This document shows, piece after piece, positions 26,793 to 37,300 of a DNA stretch of 64,000 nt. The position numbers and the translations under genes were made by a program. Each line of letters begins with the position of its first letter. The stretch's first letter is position 1. Location of the stretch: NCBI RefSeq assembly GCF_000218235.1, contig NZ_GL945017.1:1236982-1300981 (forward strand). The letters run 5' to 3'. The DNA is from Hallella multisaccharivorax DSM 17128 (lineage in GTDB: Bacteria; Bacteroidota; Bacteroidia; Bacteroidales; Bacteroidaceae). Below the pieces are notes generated by a model that had not been told where the DNA came from, ran no database searches, and was given only the letters and a program-made list of their open reading frames with translations.

Positions 26793-28886
26793 ATGGAAAG
26801 CAAGAATAATAGCGATAATCGCACCAGTATCCCCACCAGAACTAACCCGTTTATGGAGTCCTACGGCACGCTCCACGATACGGTGCCGTTTGACAAGATA
26901 CAGTTCGAGGATTTTGAGCCCGCCTTTTTAGAGGGTATCCGCCGTGACAATGAGGCCATTTTACGGATCGTCGATAACTTTGAGGCACCCACCTTCGACA
27001 ACACCATTGCTTGGACCGATGATAGTAAGGGTGAACATTATTACGACCTGCTTGACCGCGTGTCCAACACTTTTTCCTGCCTCATGAATGCTGAGACCAA
27101 TCCACAGATGGAGGCATTGGCGCAGAAGCTCAGCCCCGTGCTGACGAAGCACGAGAACGATGTAACCCTCAATCCCAGACTCTTTGCGCGCATTAAGCAA
27201 GTGTATGAGCATCACCGGAAACTCACGGCAGAGGAGCAAATGCTACTTGACAAAGAGTATGATGCTTTTGTGCGCAGCGGTGCCCTGCTCGACGAGGCCG
27301 GCAAGGACCGCCTACGAAAGCTTACCGAGGAAGCCTCCATGCTCGCGTTGCAGTTTTCGCAAAACCTGCTCAAGGAAAACAAGGCCTACATTCTTCACCT
27401 CACTGATCGCCGGCAGCTTGACGGGCTGCCCGATACCGCCGTTGACGCTGCGGCGATGGCCGCCAAAGAGAAGGGGCTCGAAGGCTGGGTGTTTACGCTT
27501 GACTTCCCCAGCTACTCGCCGTTTATGACCTATTCCACGCAGCGCGACCTTAGGAAGCAGATCTACATGGCTCGAAGCACGGAATGCACCCACGACAATG
27601 ACGCCAATAACCTCGACATCTGCCGCCGTCTGGTCAATGTGCGCCGCGAAATTGCCCAGATGCTCGGCTACGACACTTTTGCCGACTACGTGCTCAAGCA
27701 CCGCATGGCCAGCAATGTGGAGAATGTCTACAAGCTCATCCACGATCTCATCAACGCCTACAAGCCCGCCGCTATCGAGGAGGTAAAGGCCGTTGAGGAA
27801 GGAGCGCGCCGCGCCGAAGGCCCTGATTTCAAGTTGGAGCCGTGGGACTTCTCCTTCTACTCGCATAAGCTGCAGATGGAGAAATATAACCTTGACGCGG
27901 AGATGCTGCGCCCCTACTTCCAGCTCGACAATGTGGTAAAAGGCGTCTTCGGACTCGCCAACCGTCTCTATGGTATTACCTTCAAGGAAAACAAGCAGAT
28001 TCCCGTCTATCATCCCGACGTGAAGGCCTACGAGGTCTTCGACAAGGATGGCAGCTATCTCGCCGTCTTCTACGCCGACTTCTATCCGCGTGAAGGCAAG
28101 CAGGGCGGCGCGTGGATGACTGAGTTCCAGGGGCAGTGGATCACGAAGAAGGGCAAGAATGTCAGGCCGCATGTCAGTGTGGTGACCAATTTCACCAAGC
28201 CCACGGCCACCAAACCCGCGCTACTCTCCTTAGGTGAGGTGGAAACCTTTCTCCATGAGTTCGGCCACTCACTTCACGGCATGTTTGCCAACACACGCTT
28301 CGAGAGCCTCTCCGGTACTAATGTTTGGTGGGACTTTGTGGAGATGCCTTCGCAGTTCATGGAGAACTACGCTGTGGAGCCCGACTTTCTTCACACCTTC
28401 GCCTTCCACTATCAGACAGGCGAACCCATTCCCGACGAGCTCATCAGTCGCATTGTTAGAAGCCGTAACTTCAATGTGGCCTACGCTTGCATGCGTCAGG
28501 TGAGCTTCTGCCTGCTCGATATGGCCTACTACACCCAGCGTGAGCCGTTCACGCAGGACATCATCCCTTTTGAGAAACAGGCTTGGAAGGAAGCCATGGT
28601 TACCCCGCAGCTCCCGGACACGTGCATGACGGCGCAGTTCTCGCACATCATGGCTGGAGGGTACGCTGCCGGCTATTACAGCTATAAGTGGGCCGAGGTG
28701 CTTGACGCCGATGCTTTCTCCGTGTTCAAGCGGGAGGGTATCTTCAACCGCGCCACTGCCCAGCGCTTCCGTGACTGCATCCTCTCGCGGGGCGGCACCG
28801 AACACCCCATGACACTTTTCAAGCGTTTTCGCGGGCAGGAACCCACCATTGAAGCCTTGCTTCAACGCAACGGCATCAGAAAATGA
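26793..28886 (+). CDS. dcp: M3 family peptidyl-dipeptidase (Dcp type)
   Basis: 697 residues from the ATG at 26793, normal for Dcp (about 680-715). In-frame codons upstream to 26580 run through the promoter and are not used. The zinc motif is HEFGHSLHGMF near residue 485, with the downstream glutamate in NVWWDFVEMPSQFMENY. The C-terminal GGYAAGYYSYKWAEVLDADAF matches the M3 substrate-binding loop. The enzyme removes C-terminal dipeptides from oligopeptides in the cytoplasm. No signal peptide is present. Confidence 0.92.
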   Translation: MESKNNSDNRTSIPTRTNPFMESYGTLHDTVPFDKIQFEDFEPAFLEGIRRDNEAILRIVDNFEAPTFDNTIAWTDDSKGEHYYDLLDRVSNTFSCLMNAETNPQMEALAQKLSPVLTKHENDVTLNPRLFARIKQVYEHHRKLTAEEQMLLDKEYDAFVRSGALLDEAGKDRLRKLTEEASMLALQFSQNLLKENKAYILHLTDRRQLDGLPDTAVDAAAMAAKEKGLEGWVFTLDFPSYSPFMTYSTQRDLRKQIYMARSTECTHDNDANNLDICRRLVNVRREIAQMLGYDTFADYVLKHRMASNVENVYKLIHDLINAYKPAAIEEVKAVEEGARRAEGPDFKLEPWDFSFYSHKLQMEKYNLDAEMLRPYFQLDNVVKGVFGLANRLYGITFKENKQIPVYHPDVKAYEVFDKDGSYLAVFYADFYPREGKQGGAWMTEFQGQWITKKGKNVRPHVSVVTNFTKPTATKPALLSLGEVETFLHEFGHSLHGMFANTRFESLSGTNVWWDFVEMPSQFMENYAVEPDFLHTFAFHYQTGEPIPDELISRIVRSRNFNVAYACMRQVSFCLLDMAYYTQREPFTQDIIPFEKQAWKEAMVTPQLPDTCMTAQFSHIMAGGYAAGYYSYKWAEVLDADAFSVFKREGIFNRATAQRFRDCILSRGGTEHPMTLFKRFRGQEPTIEALLQRNGIRK

Positions 28887-28911
28887 ACGGCCATTAACCC
28901 ATATATTTACA

Positions 28912-29394
28912 ATGAAGGAAGAGAAAGACAAAGACAAGAAATGCCAGCTCGATCAGCGCTATCTGCGTATGGCCCACATTTGGGCGGAAAACTCCTATTG
29001 CCGCCGCCGCAAAGTGGGAGCTCTCGTAGTGAAGGAAAAGACCATCATCAGCGATGGCTACAACGGTACTCCTAGCGGCTTCGAAAACGTGTGTGAGGAC
29101 GCCGATGGCCTCACTAAGTCCTACGTGCTCCACGCCGAGGCTAATGCTATCACCAAGCTTGCGCGTAGCACCAACAGCGGCGAGGGAGCTACCCTCTATG
29201 TCACCGCATCGCCCTGCATCGAGTGCGCCAAGCTCATCATCCAGGCAGGCATCTGCCGTGTAGTCTACGGTGAGAAATACCGCCTCGACGATGGTATCCG
29301 GCTCCTGAGACGGGCTGGCGTTGAGACCGAGCTCCTCGAAGCGCTGCAGTCGGAGCCAACCCACGCAGATAACAATTGTGAGGAAAAACAATGA
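28912..29394 (+). CDS. dCMP deaminase family protein
   Basis: 160 residues from the ATG at 28912. The zinc site is HAEANAI (about residue 72) and SPCIECAKLI (about 101), the cytidine deaminase fold. The N-terminal MAHIWAENSYCRRRKVGALVVKE and DGYNGTPSGFENVCE are typical of deoxycytidylate deaminases, which feed dUMP to thymidylate synthase. ComE-like relatives share the fold. The stop overlaps the next start (ATGA), so translation is probably coupled to the protease gene. Confidence 0.88.
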   Translation: MKEEKDKDKKCQLDQRYLRMAHIWAENSYCRRRKVGALVVKEKTIISDGYNGTPSGFENVCEDADGLTKSYVLHAEANAITKLARSTNSGEGATLYVTASPCIECAKLIIQAGICRVVYGEKYRLDDGIRLLRRAGVETELLEALQSEPTHADNNCEEKQ

Positions 29395-31037
29395 AGAAAG
29401 AAAATAAATACCGTTTCATGCCCCTGCTCATGGCGCTCTGTGTAGTGCTGGGCATTATGATTGGCTCCTTCTATGCCAATCATTTCTCCGGCAACAGGCT
29501 GACTATTGTCAACAATGGCTCGAGCAGACTCAATAACCTGCTACGTATCATCGACGACCAATATGTCGACAAGGTGGACATCGACTCCCTTGTCGAAAAA
29601 GCTATCCCTGCCATTCTTGCCGAGCTTGACCCCCACTCAGTCTATATCTCGGCAAAAGATGCGCAGAAAGCAGCCGATGATCTCAATGGCAGTTTCTCGG
29701 GCGTAGGCGTAGAGTTCACCATCCGCCAGGATACCATCCGCGTGCAGAATGTCATCAAGAATGGACCTGCTGAAAGGGCCGGCATCATCGCTGGAGACAA
29801 GATCGTGACCGTAGACGGCAAGACATTCGTAGGCAAGCAGGTCACCGATCAAGAGGCCATGCATCGCCTCAAGGGCCCTTCAGGCTCTAAGGTGCGCGTA
29901 GGTGTACTGAGGTATGGCCATAGAGGCGTGCTCACCTATACCGTTACCCGCGCTGAGATACCCACCAAGACCATCACTGCCGCCTATATGCTCGACAACA
30001 ATACGGGCTACATCAAGGTGAAGAATTTCGGCGAGAAGACTTATCCCGAACTTCTCGTAGCCTTGGCGTCCCTGCAGCAGCACGGATTCAAGAATCTTGT
30101 CATCGACCTGCGCGACAACCCCGGCGGCTACTTGCAGAGCGCCGTGCAGATGGCTAACGAGTTCCTTCCTGCCAAACGCCTCATCGTCTATACACAGGGT
30201 CGCAAGTCACCGAGGCAGGACTATACCTCCGACGGCCACGGCGCTTATCAGAGCATCCCACTGGTAGTGCTCATCAATGAGGGGTCGGCGTCGGCATCAG
30301 AGATCTTCACAGGGGCCATGCAGGACAATGACCGTGCCACCGTTATCGGGCGACGCTCTTTCGGAAAGGGGCTCGTGCAGCAGCAGATACCCTTCTCCGA
30401 TGGCTCACTCATCCGCCTTACCATCGCACGCTACTATACGCCTTCGGGCCGTTGCATACAGAAACCTTATGTCGACGGTGACGACCAGGACTACGCTCAG
30501 GACCTCATCGAGCGTTATGAGCACGGAGAGTATTTCTCGCGCGACAGCATCAAGCACACCGGCCCCACCTACCATACACGCATAGGGCGTGTGGTCTACG
30601 GCGGCGGAGGCATCACGCCCGACATCTTCGTGCCCGAGGACACCACCGGCGTGACTTCCTATTATAAAGAGGCGGCCATGAGCGGGCTCATTCTGCAGTT
30701 TGCCTTCACCTATACTGACAATAACCGGCAGAAAATGAAGGATTTCAAGGAGATGCTCCAGCTCGCTAAATACCTGAAGGAGCAAAACACCGTAGCACAG
30801 TTCGCTAACTATGCCGACAAGCATGGCCTTCAGCGACGCAACCTCCTCATCAAACGCAGCCATGCTCTCCTGGAGCAATACATTGACGGCAGAATCATTT
30901 ACAATATGCTCGATGAGCAAGCGCTCAACCAATACCTCAATCAGGATGATCCGGTCATACTAACGGCCTTGCGGGTCTTTGCCCGCCACGCGGCCTTCCC
31001 GCAGAAGCCGGTCAGACAAACACATAAAAAACCTTGA
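29391..31037 (+). CDS. C-terminal processing peptidase, S41 family
   Basis: 548 residues. An N-terminal membrane anchor (FMPLLMALCVVLGIMIGSFY) is followed by a PDZ domain (about 95-170, with GPAERAGIIAGDKIVTVDG) and the S41 catalytic domain. The nucleophile is in NEGSASASEIFTG and the general-base lysine in RRSFGKGLVQQ. Family members trim periplasmic or envelope proteins from their C-termini. It sits between dCMP deaminase and 5-FCL, an order without an obvious functional link. Confidence 0.93.
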   Translation: MKKENKYRFMPLLMALCVVLGIMIGSFYANHFSGNRLTIVNNGSSRLNNLLRIIDDQYVDKVDIDSLVEKAIPAILAELDPHSVYISAKDAQKAADDLNGSFSGVGVEFTIRQDTIRVQNVIKNGPAERAGIIAGDKIVTVDGKTFVGKQVTDQEAMHRLKGPSGSKVRVGVLRYGHRGVLTYTVTRAEIPTKTITAAYMLDNNTGYIKVKNFGEKTYPELLVALASLQQHGFKNLVIDLRDNPGGYLQSAVQMANEFLPAKRLIVYTQGRKSPRQDYTSDGHGAYQSIPLVVLINEGSASASEIFTGAMQDNDRATVIGRRSFGKGLVQQQIPFSDGSLIRLTIARYYTPSGRCIQKPYVDGDDQDYAQDLIERYEHGEYFSRDSIKHTGPTYHTRIGRVVYGGGGITPDIFVPEDTTGVTSYYKEAAMSGLILQFAFTYTDNNRQKMKDFKEMLQLAKYLKEQNTVAQFANYADKHGLQRRNLLIKRSHALLEQYIDGRIIYNMLDEQALNQYLNQDDPVILTALRVFARHAAFPQKPVRQTHKKP

Positions 31038-31041
31038 TACT

Positions 31042-31578
31042 ATGGATAAACAGATGCTCAGATACATCATCCGAGAGCGAAAAGGTATGTACGATGTCGC
31101 CGACCTCATCAGAATGTCGCTCGATGTCACGGAGCGCCTCGAGGCTCAACGTCTTTACCGGTTCGCCCACACGGTCCTGCTCTATTACAGCATGGACGAC
31201 GAGGTGGACACACATGGTTTGGTGGCTTCCCTTCACCGGCAGGGTCGTAAAGTGCTGCTTCCTAGAATGAAAGACGAACAGAGTCTCGAACTTGTGGAGT
31301 TCAGAGGCATGATGGACTTGCGTCCGGCGGAAAAATTCAATATCCTTGAGCCGCAGGGTGAGCCTTTCACCGATTACCGGTCCATCGACTTGGCCATCAT
31401 CCCTGGCATGGCGTTCACTTGTGACGGCAAACGTCTCGGAAGGGGGAAAGGCTATTACGACCGGCTGTTGGCTGAGATGCCTTCGGTATGCAAGATAGGG
31501 CTCTGCTTCCCTTTTCAATTGGTGGAAGATGTTCCTGTAGATGAGAATGATATACTCATGGATGAAGTAATGGTATAA
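31042..31578 (+). CDS. 5-formyltetrahydrofolate cyclo-ligase
   Basis: 178 residues from the ATG at 31042, four bases after the protease stop. The ATP/folate-binding GRGKGYYDRLLAE (usually GRGGGYYDR) and DLAIIPGMAFTCDGKRLG are present. The N-terminus is shorter than in E. coli YgfA and lacks an obvious basic KxxLR helix. It converts 5-formyl-THF to 5,10-methenyl-THF. Confidence 0.88.
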   Translation: MDKQMLRYIIRERKGMYDVADLIRMSLDVTERLEAQRLYRFAHTVLLYYSMDDEVDTHGLVASLHRQGRKVLLPRMKDEQSLELVEFRGMMDLRPAEKFNILEPQGEPFTDYRSIDLAIIPGMAFTCDGKRLGRGKGYYDRLLAEMPSVCKIGLCFPFQLVEDVPVDENDILMDEVMV

Positions 31579-31624
31579 TTATTTATCACCATCAAATTAC
31601 CATCAAAACTACTTTTTTTGAAAG

Positions 31625-32665
31625 ATGAATTTAAACTTATTGTCGGCAGACAATGCCGCTTTGTTGCATTCTAAGCTATTGGCTGCCGACCACATAGTCC
31701 TTGTGGGTCACTCCCATCCCGACGGCGATGCTGTCGGGGCGTGCCTTGGATGGACGGCCTATCTCTCAGAGCGTTACGGAAAATCAGCCTCTGTCGTCGT
31801 GCCCAATGCTTTCCCCGATTTTCTCCATTGGCTCCCCGGCCGAGAGCGGATCGTTCGCTTTGATAAGCATCCCGTGGAGGTGAAAGCGCTTTTTGCACAG
31901 GCCGACCTTATTTTCTGTCTCGACTTCAACATGTATTCGCGGGTTGATGAGATGACTGATGTACTGAAAGACGCCAAGGCTGAGAAGATCATGATTGATC
32001 ATCATTTAGGCTTCGACATCGATTCGCTGGTGCCTGTATCTTACCCTGATTTGAGCTCCACGTGCGAGATTGTCTTCCGCGTGGTGTGGCAGCTGGGTGG
32101 TTTCGAGGAACTTTCACAGAAGTTCGCCGTGCCCATTTACTGTGGCATGATGACTGATACCGGTGGATTCACTTTCAACTCTACGCGCCCCGAGATTTTT
32201 TTCATCATTTGCCAACTTCTCACCAAGGGCATCGACAAGGATAAGATCTATCGCAATGTTTTCAATAACTACTCTTCGTGGGCTATCCGTCTGCGTGGCT
32301 ATATCATGGCGCAGAAGCTCAATGTCTTCGATGATCTTCATGCGAGCTACTATGCCATCACTCGCGAAGATATGTTGAATTATCATTTCGTGCGTGGTGA
32401 TGCCGAGGGCCTGGTTAATGTGCCGCTGCAGATCAAAGGCATGAAGTGCAGTGTCTCTCTGCGTGAGGACGACCGTCAGGATAACCGCGTGTGGGTAAGT
32501 CTGCGCTCTGTCGACGACTTCTCAGTGGAGGACATGGCCAAGCGCTTTTTCAATGGCGGTGGCCATCTCAATGCCAGTGGCGGAAAGCTCGACTGTAGCA
32601 TTGAGGAGGCTGTACAGATCGCCAGGAAGGCCTTCGAGTACTATGCTGATGAGCTGAGGAAGTAG
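31625..32665 (+). CDS. nrnA: DHH-family nanoRNase/pAp phosphatase
   Basis: 346 residues. DHH domain motifs: VGHSHPDGDAVGACLGW (motif I), CLDFNMYSRVD (motif II), MIDHHLGF (DHH, motif III) and MTDTGGFTF (motif IV). The C-terminal DHHA1 domain has RFFNGGGHLNASGGKL. NrnA degrades 2-5-mer RNAs and adenosine 3',5'-bisphosphate. It is convergent with porX, 16 bases from its stop. Confidence 0.92.
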   Translation: MNLNLLSADNAALLHSKLLAADHIVLVGHSHPDGDAVGACLGWTAYLSERYGKSASVVVPNAFPDFLHWLPGRERIVRFDKHPVEVKALFAQADLIFCLDFNMYSRVDEMTDVLKDAKAEKIMIDHHLGFDIDSLVPVSYPDLSSTCEIVFRVVWQLGGFEELSQKFAVPIYCGMMTDTGGFTFNSTRPEIFFIICQLLTKGIDKDKIYRNVFNNYSSWAIRLRGYIMAQKLNVFDDLHASYYAITREDMLNYHFVRGDAEGLVNVPLQIKGMKCSVSLREDDRQDNRVWVSLRSVDDFSVEDMAKRFFNGGGHLNASGGKLDCSIEEAVQIARKAFEYYADELRK

Positions 32666-32681
32666 GAGAGGGGCTTCTTCT

Positions 32682-34259
32682 CTATTTTTTTGCCTTCATC
32701 GTGATAAGTGGCACCAGCATCTCTTCCATGGATATGCCGCCGTGTTGGAAGGTATCCTTATAGTACGACACATAATAGTTGTAGTTGTTGGGGTAGGCGA
32801 AGAAACTGTTGCCCGTAGCAAAGGCATAAGTCGTGCTGATGTTTGGCGTGGGGAGAAAAGCTCTGTGGGGCTCCTTGATGGTGAACACGTCTTTTGCGCT
32901 GTAGGCCAGGTTTCGACCGAGTTTGTAGCGCAAGTTGGTGTTAGTGTCTCGGTCACCGATGATCTTCACTGGCTTTGTACAGCGGATGGAACCGTGGTCG
33001 GTAGTTAGCACGACGGTGTAGTCGCTCTCTGTCAGGAGTCGGAAAAGGTCAGCGATTGCCGAGTGGCGTAGCCATGAGAGCGTGATCGAGCGATAGGCGC
33101 TCTCGTCGTTGGCCAGTTCTCGCACCATTTTCGACTCTGTACGTGCGTGAGAGAGCATGTCGATGAAGTTGACCACCACTACATTCAAATCATTGTTTCT
33201 TAGAGTGTTGTATTGCTGTAGCAGTTTCGTGGCGGCCTCGGAGTCGTTGAGTTTGTTATAGCTGAACTTGTCGTGTCGACGGTATCGCTCTATCTGCGTG
33301 CGGATGAGCGGCTCTTCGTTGAGGTTCTTTCCCTCTTCCTCATCCTCATCAACCCACAGGTCGGGAAACATTTGCGCGATCTTCTCGGGCATGAGTCCGG
33401 AGAAAATCGCATTTCGTGAGTATTGCGTGGCTGTGGGCAGAATACTCATGTACATGTCTTCCTGGATAGTGTACAGGTTTCCAATCTCCTTGGCCAGCAT
33501 AAGCCACTGATCCCACCTGAAGTTATCAATGACGATAAGGAAGACTTTTTCACCCTTATCAAGAAGCGGGAAGACTTTCGTTTTAAAAACGTCAGGGCTC
33601 ATGAGCGGATAGTTGTTGTTGGCGTTTTTACCGGAGATTCTTGCCATAAGCGACGCCATCCATTCCATGTAGTTCGCTTTGACATACTTGGCAAAGGCGT
33701 TGTCGGCCTCCTCCTTCTGCATGGTGAGCATCTCCTCCATGCCTTTGTCGGTCTGCCCCAGTTCTACTTCCCACCGCGTAAGCGTCCGGTAGATTTTCAT
33801 CCAGTCCTCCCAATCTCGGCAACTGTCAATCTGCGTGGCTATCTTCTGATAGTCGTTTCGATAGGAGTTTTGCGTTACTTCACTTTCGATCTCCTTTCGA
33901 TGGATGTTTTTCTTGAGCGACAGCAGTATTTGATGAGGATTGACGGGTTTGATAAGGTAATCGGCTATTTTCGAGCCGATGGCCTGGTCCATGATATTCT
34001 CCTCCTCACTCTTGGTGACTATCACTACAGGCGTCTGAGGCTGTATCTCTTTGATTTGCTGCAAGGTCTCCAGGCCGGTGAGTCCTGGCATCATCTCGTC
34101 GAGCATGATGAGGTCGAACGATTGTCGGCGGCATTCCTCAATAGCGTCGGTGCCATTGGTCACTGTGATCACTTCATAGCCTTTTCGCTGCATGAAGATG
34201 ATATGGCCTCTGAGAAGGTCAATCTCATCGTCTGCCCAAAGTATTTTTCCGTTATTCAT
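32682..34259 (-). CDS. porX: PorX, response regulator with PglZ phosphatase-like domain
   Basis: 525 residues. A receiver domain (1-120) has acidic residues in ILWADDEIDLL, the phosphoacceptor Asp in LIMLDEMMPGLTG and the switch Lys in LIKPVNPHQ. A linker leads to a PglZ/alkaline-phosphatase-like domain with VVVNFIDMLSHARTE and VVLTTDHGSIRC metal-binding motifs. This fusion is the type IX secretion regulator PorX of Bacteroidetes. It follows porW on the same strand, with 51 bases between. No PorY kinase is in the window. Confidence 0.93.
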   Translation of the reverse strand: MNNGKILWADDEIDLLRGHIIFMQRKGYEVITVTNGTDAIEECRRQSFDLIMLDEMMPGLTGLETLQQIKEIQPQTPVVIVTKSEEENIMDQAIGSKIADYLIKPVNPHQILLSLKKNIHRKEIESEVTQNSYRNDYQKIATQIDSCRDWEDWMKIYRTLTRWEVELGQTDKGMEEMLTMQKEEADNAFAKYVKANYMEWMASLMARISGKNANNNYPLMSPDVFKTKVFPLLDKGEKVFLIVIDNFRWDQWLMLAKEIGNLYTIQEDMYMSILPTATQYSRNAIFSGLMPEKIAQMFPDLWVDEDEEEGKNLNEEPLIRTQIERYRRHDKFSYNKLNDSEAATKLLQQYNTLRNNDLNVVVVNFIDMLSHARTESKMVRELANDESAYRSITLSWLRHSAIADLFRLLTESDYTVVLTTDHGSIRCTKPVKIIGDRDTNTNLRYKLGRNLAYSAKDVFTIKEPHRAFLPTPNISTTYAFATGNSFFAYPNNYNYYVSYYKDTFQHGGISMEEMLVPLITMKAKK

Positions 34260-34310
34260 GGTCTTGTTTATCTATAAAGAACTCATTCCTTATAAGTTCT
34301 CAAGCTGTTT

Positions 34311-37300
34311 TTAAAAGCCCTCAAGCTCATAATCCTCGCTTTCGATATTGAACGTCTTCTTTTTCTCCGGCTGGGTCTTCTTTTCCTGCTGAGCAGGTTT
34401 CTTGGTTTGTGGAGTCGTTGTCTTCTGCTGTGGTATGGATGGGTTCATACCCTGTGGCTGTGCTTCTGTATGGATCGGCATTTCATATTCTTCGGACTGT
34501 TGGAGGTTTCGTAGGCCGTCGTCTTGCAAGCTATCGGGCTCTTGTGGCTCTGTCATCAAGCTTTCGGGTTCGTTGAGCAATTGAAGAGTTGAGGGCTTGA
34601 TGGGTGCAAAGTGTACGTCGTAGAATTTTTTGTAGTCCTCATAGCTGTATGCCACTCCGATGAGCGGTAAGTTTTCCGTGCTGATAATGAATGGCCGTGC
34701 TTTGCCCATAAGTTTCAGTATCGGTGTTTGTGCGAGGAGCCCGCGTGAGTATAGCAGTGCCTCGTCATAGTTTCTGAAACCGGAGACACGCAGGCGATGC
34801 AAGTAGTTGTCGTCATCGATAGCGATGTCGAAGTCTCGCACCAGATAGCTGGTGAAGTTGTATTTTGCTACTTGGTAGAGTAGCTTGTTTTCGTTGACGG
34901 AGCCCGGCTGATAGGCGAGCATGAATACGAACTGCGTATTTCGCTCAGGGCTAAGAGGTTTGGCCTTGAGCTGAGCACTGTCGCTGAGTGTCTTATTGCG
35001 TATGGCCCATATGTTGCCGATATCGAAACGTGCGCCGCGCAGCCGCTTGCCGCTCTTCACTCCATTGATAATCATGCCTGCGATCTTTGAGACTTCGCTC
35101 CCAGGATATTTCTCCACGAGTGTGTTAAGGCCTCTCATGCAGCTCTCTTCGTCTCCTTCGTTGAGTCGTCCGAGGGCACCAACAAAAAGAAATTTATCTC
35201 GATTGGCACCTTCTGGGAAGCGTTTCTCCGAGAGTGTCACGTTGGCATCCACTTCGCGATATCGGTCAGCCTTGAAAGCGTCGTAGGTCGCCGCATAGAT
35301 GGAGTCTTCAATATGAGCGCCATAGCGTGCGTTGGACGCATAGTTGGGATCGGAGAGCAGCGCGGTCCACTCACTGTTGGGATATTCGGCTTTCAGACTG
35401 TCCACATAGGTCTCGGCCCGTGTACTTTGTCCTTTTCTCGAATAAAGCAGGAAGAGGTGGTAGAAAGCGTTGTCCTTATGCTCATAGTTCGGAAATTGCC
35501 TAACGAGGCGTCTCAGAGCTTTTTCGCTCAACGACAGGTTGTCGAGCTTGTCCTTGAAAATGACGCCGCTGTTGAAGAGTGCATCGGCCAGGGCATCGTT
35601 GCTGGACTTAAGTTGCTCTGGGGTGAGAGGGATCTGTGCCAGATAATAGGCGCGTTGGTGTGGGTCGTCGATGGCTTTGCCGGAGATGCGTTTTACCGAG
35701 TCGCTCTGTACTTGTGCATTGAACAGCGAGTCACGCTGCGTGTCGATCATCTCAGTCATGTCGTTGGAGGCCTGTTTGACGATCGACTTGTTAATTCGTT
35801 GCCAGTTGTCCACGTTTTCACGCTTACCCCACAGTCTTTGGAATTGCAGTTTACCTTGAGTTACTGCCGCAGAGTTGTAGAAGTACCACTCAGCAGATTG
35901 CTGGCTGTTGCTGGCTGGTCTTTGCACAGTGGAGCGGTTTTGACCTGATGTCTCCATGTCGGGGTCGTTTTCGCCGTTTTGCTGTGCTTGGGCTGCGGTT
36001 TGCTCCTGCAGGGCTCTTTTCTCCTCTCTCTCTTTCTTTTTCAAGGCTTCAATGATGCGGTCGATGGCCATATCGCGTTGTCTCTCGTCCATTCTTGCGA
36101 GGCTTTGCAAAGAATCTTGTAGATGGATGGCATCAGTGTAGGGTACCAGCTCATCGAGCACGGTGGAGCGTTCGGAGAGCTGACGGTAGGCTTTATTGTC
36201 TTGATCAGTCATGCCCAAGGCTGCGTTGTAGCACCGTCGGGCATCTGCATAGTGCTCTTTCTCCCAATAGAGGTTTCCGAGTTTCAGGAGCAGAGTGCTG
36301 CGCTCAGCGCCCGATCGGGTTGCCTTCTCATTGCCCTTCTCGTAGGCGACAATGGCTTTGAGAGTGTCTTTCCTTGTCAAACAGATGTTGCCAATGGCAA
36401 AATATACCTGGTCAAGAAAGTCCTTATTCTTGTCTGACTTTGTCATTCTCTTGAGCTTGGCTATCATTCGGTCCGATTTCGTAATACCCATCACCTCTGT
36501 ACGTGCGATGCGTGCGTTAAACTCCAGCTCATAAGGAGGATTCATGCCTATTACCTTTGTGTAGGCTCTATAGGCTTCTTTGTCTCTTCCTACGGCCTGA
36601 CATACCTGTCCCATGAGAAACTCTTCGCGTGCCTTCTGTTTTCGCCTCATTTCATACCGGATGACATTTCTCAGATGAGGGATGGCTCCTTGATAGTCGC
36701 CGGTGAGCAGACAGTAGTCGGCCAGTGTATAGTTCCAGTCCTTGCTTGCCTGCCAGGGAATGGAGTCTCTACGGCTGTTGCGGATGACGTCCTCCGCATC
36801 GTAAGCTTGACCATTTTCTATATAGCTCTTAGCCAGCCAGGCCTGTGCTTTTGAAAAGATGGCGGGCTGTGTGCGGTAGAGCATGCTCATATAGGCAAAG
36901 GTGGAGATGGCGTTGTCAAAGCTCCCCTCATGAAACTGTGAACGGCCCATGAGCATCCAGGCTTTCCAAAGAAAGGGATTATACTCACGCCTTGCGAGCC
37001 ACTCACGGTCGCGGTCTGTCTTTTGCCGGTTGCTATTCCATTGGGGCCGCTGTTTGATACTGAAGCGGTCAATAGCTTTCTCTGCCTTGAGGATGGCACG
37101 GTCAAAGTTGGCCTTACCCAGCTCACGGCTACCTTTGTTTCCCACAGTATAGAGCGGGATCATGGCTGTATAGTTGTCTTTGTTTCCGTTTTCTTTCTCC
37201 ATCGATCCGTCGACGTAGGCCATGGCGCCATTATAATAGGTATTGTAGCGTGCGTTGAAGGCCTTCCACCATCGGGTAGAGGCGGTGTTTTTCGCCGAGG

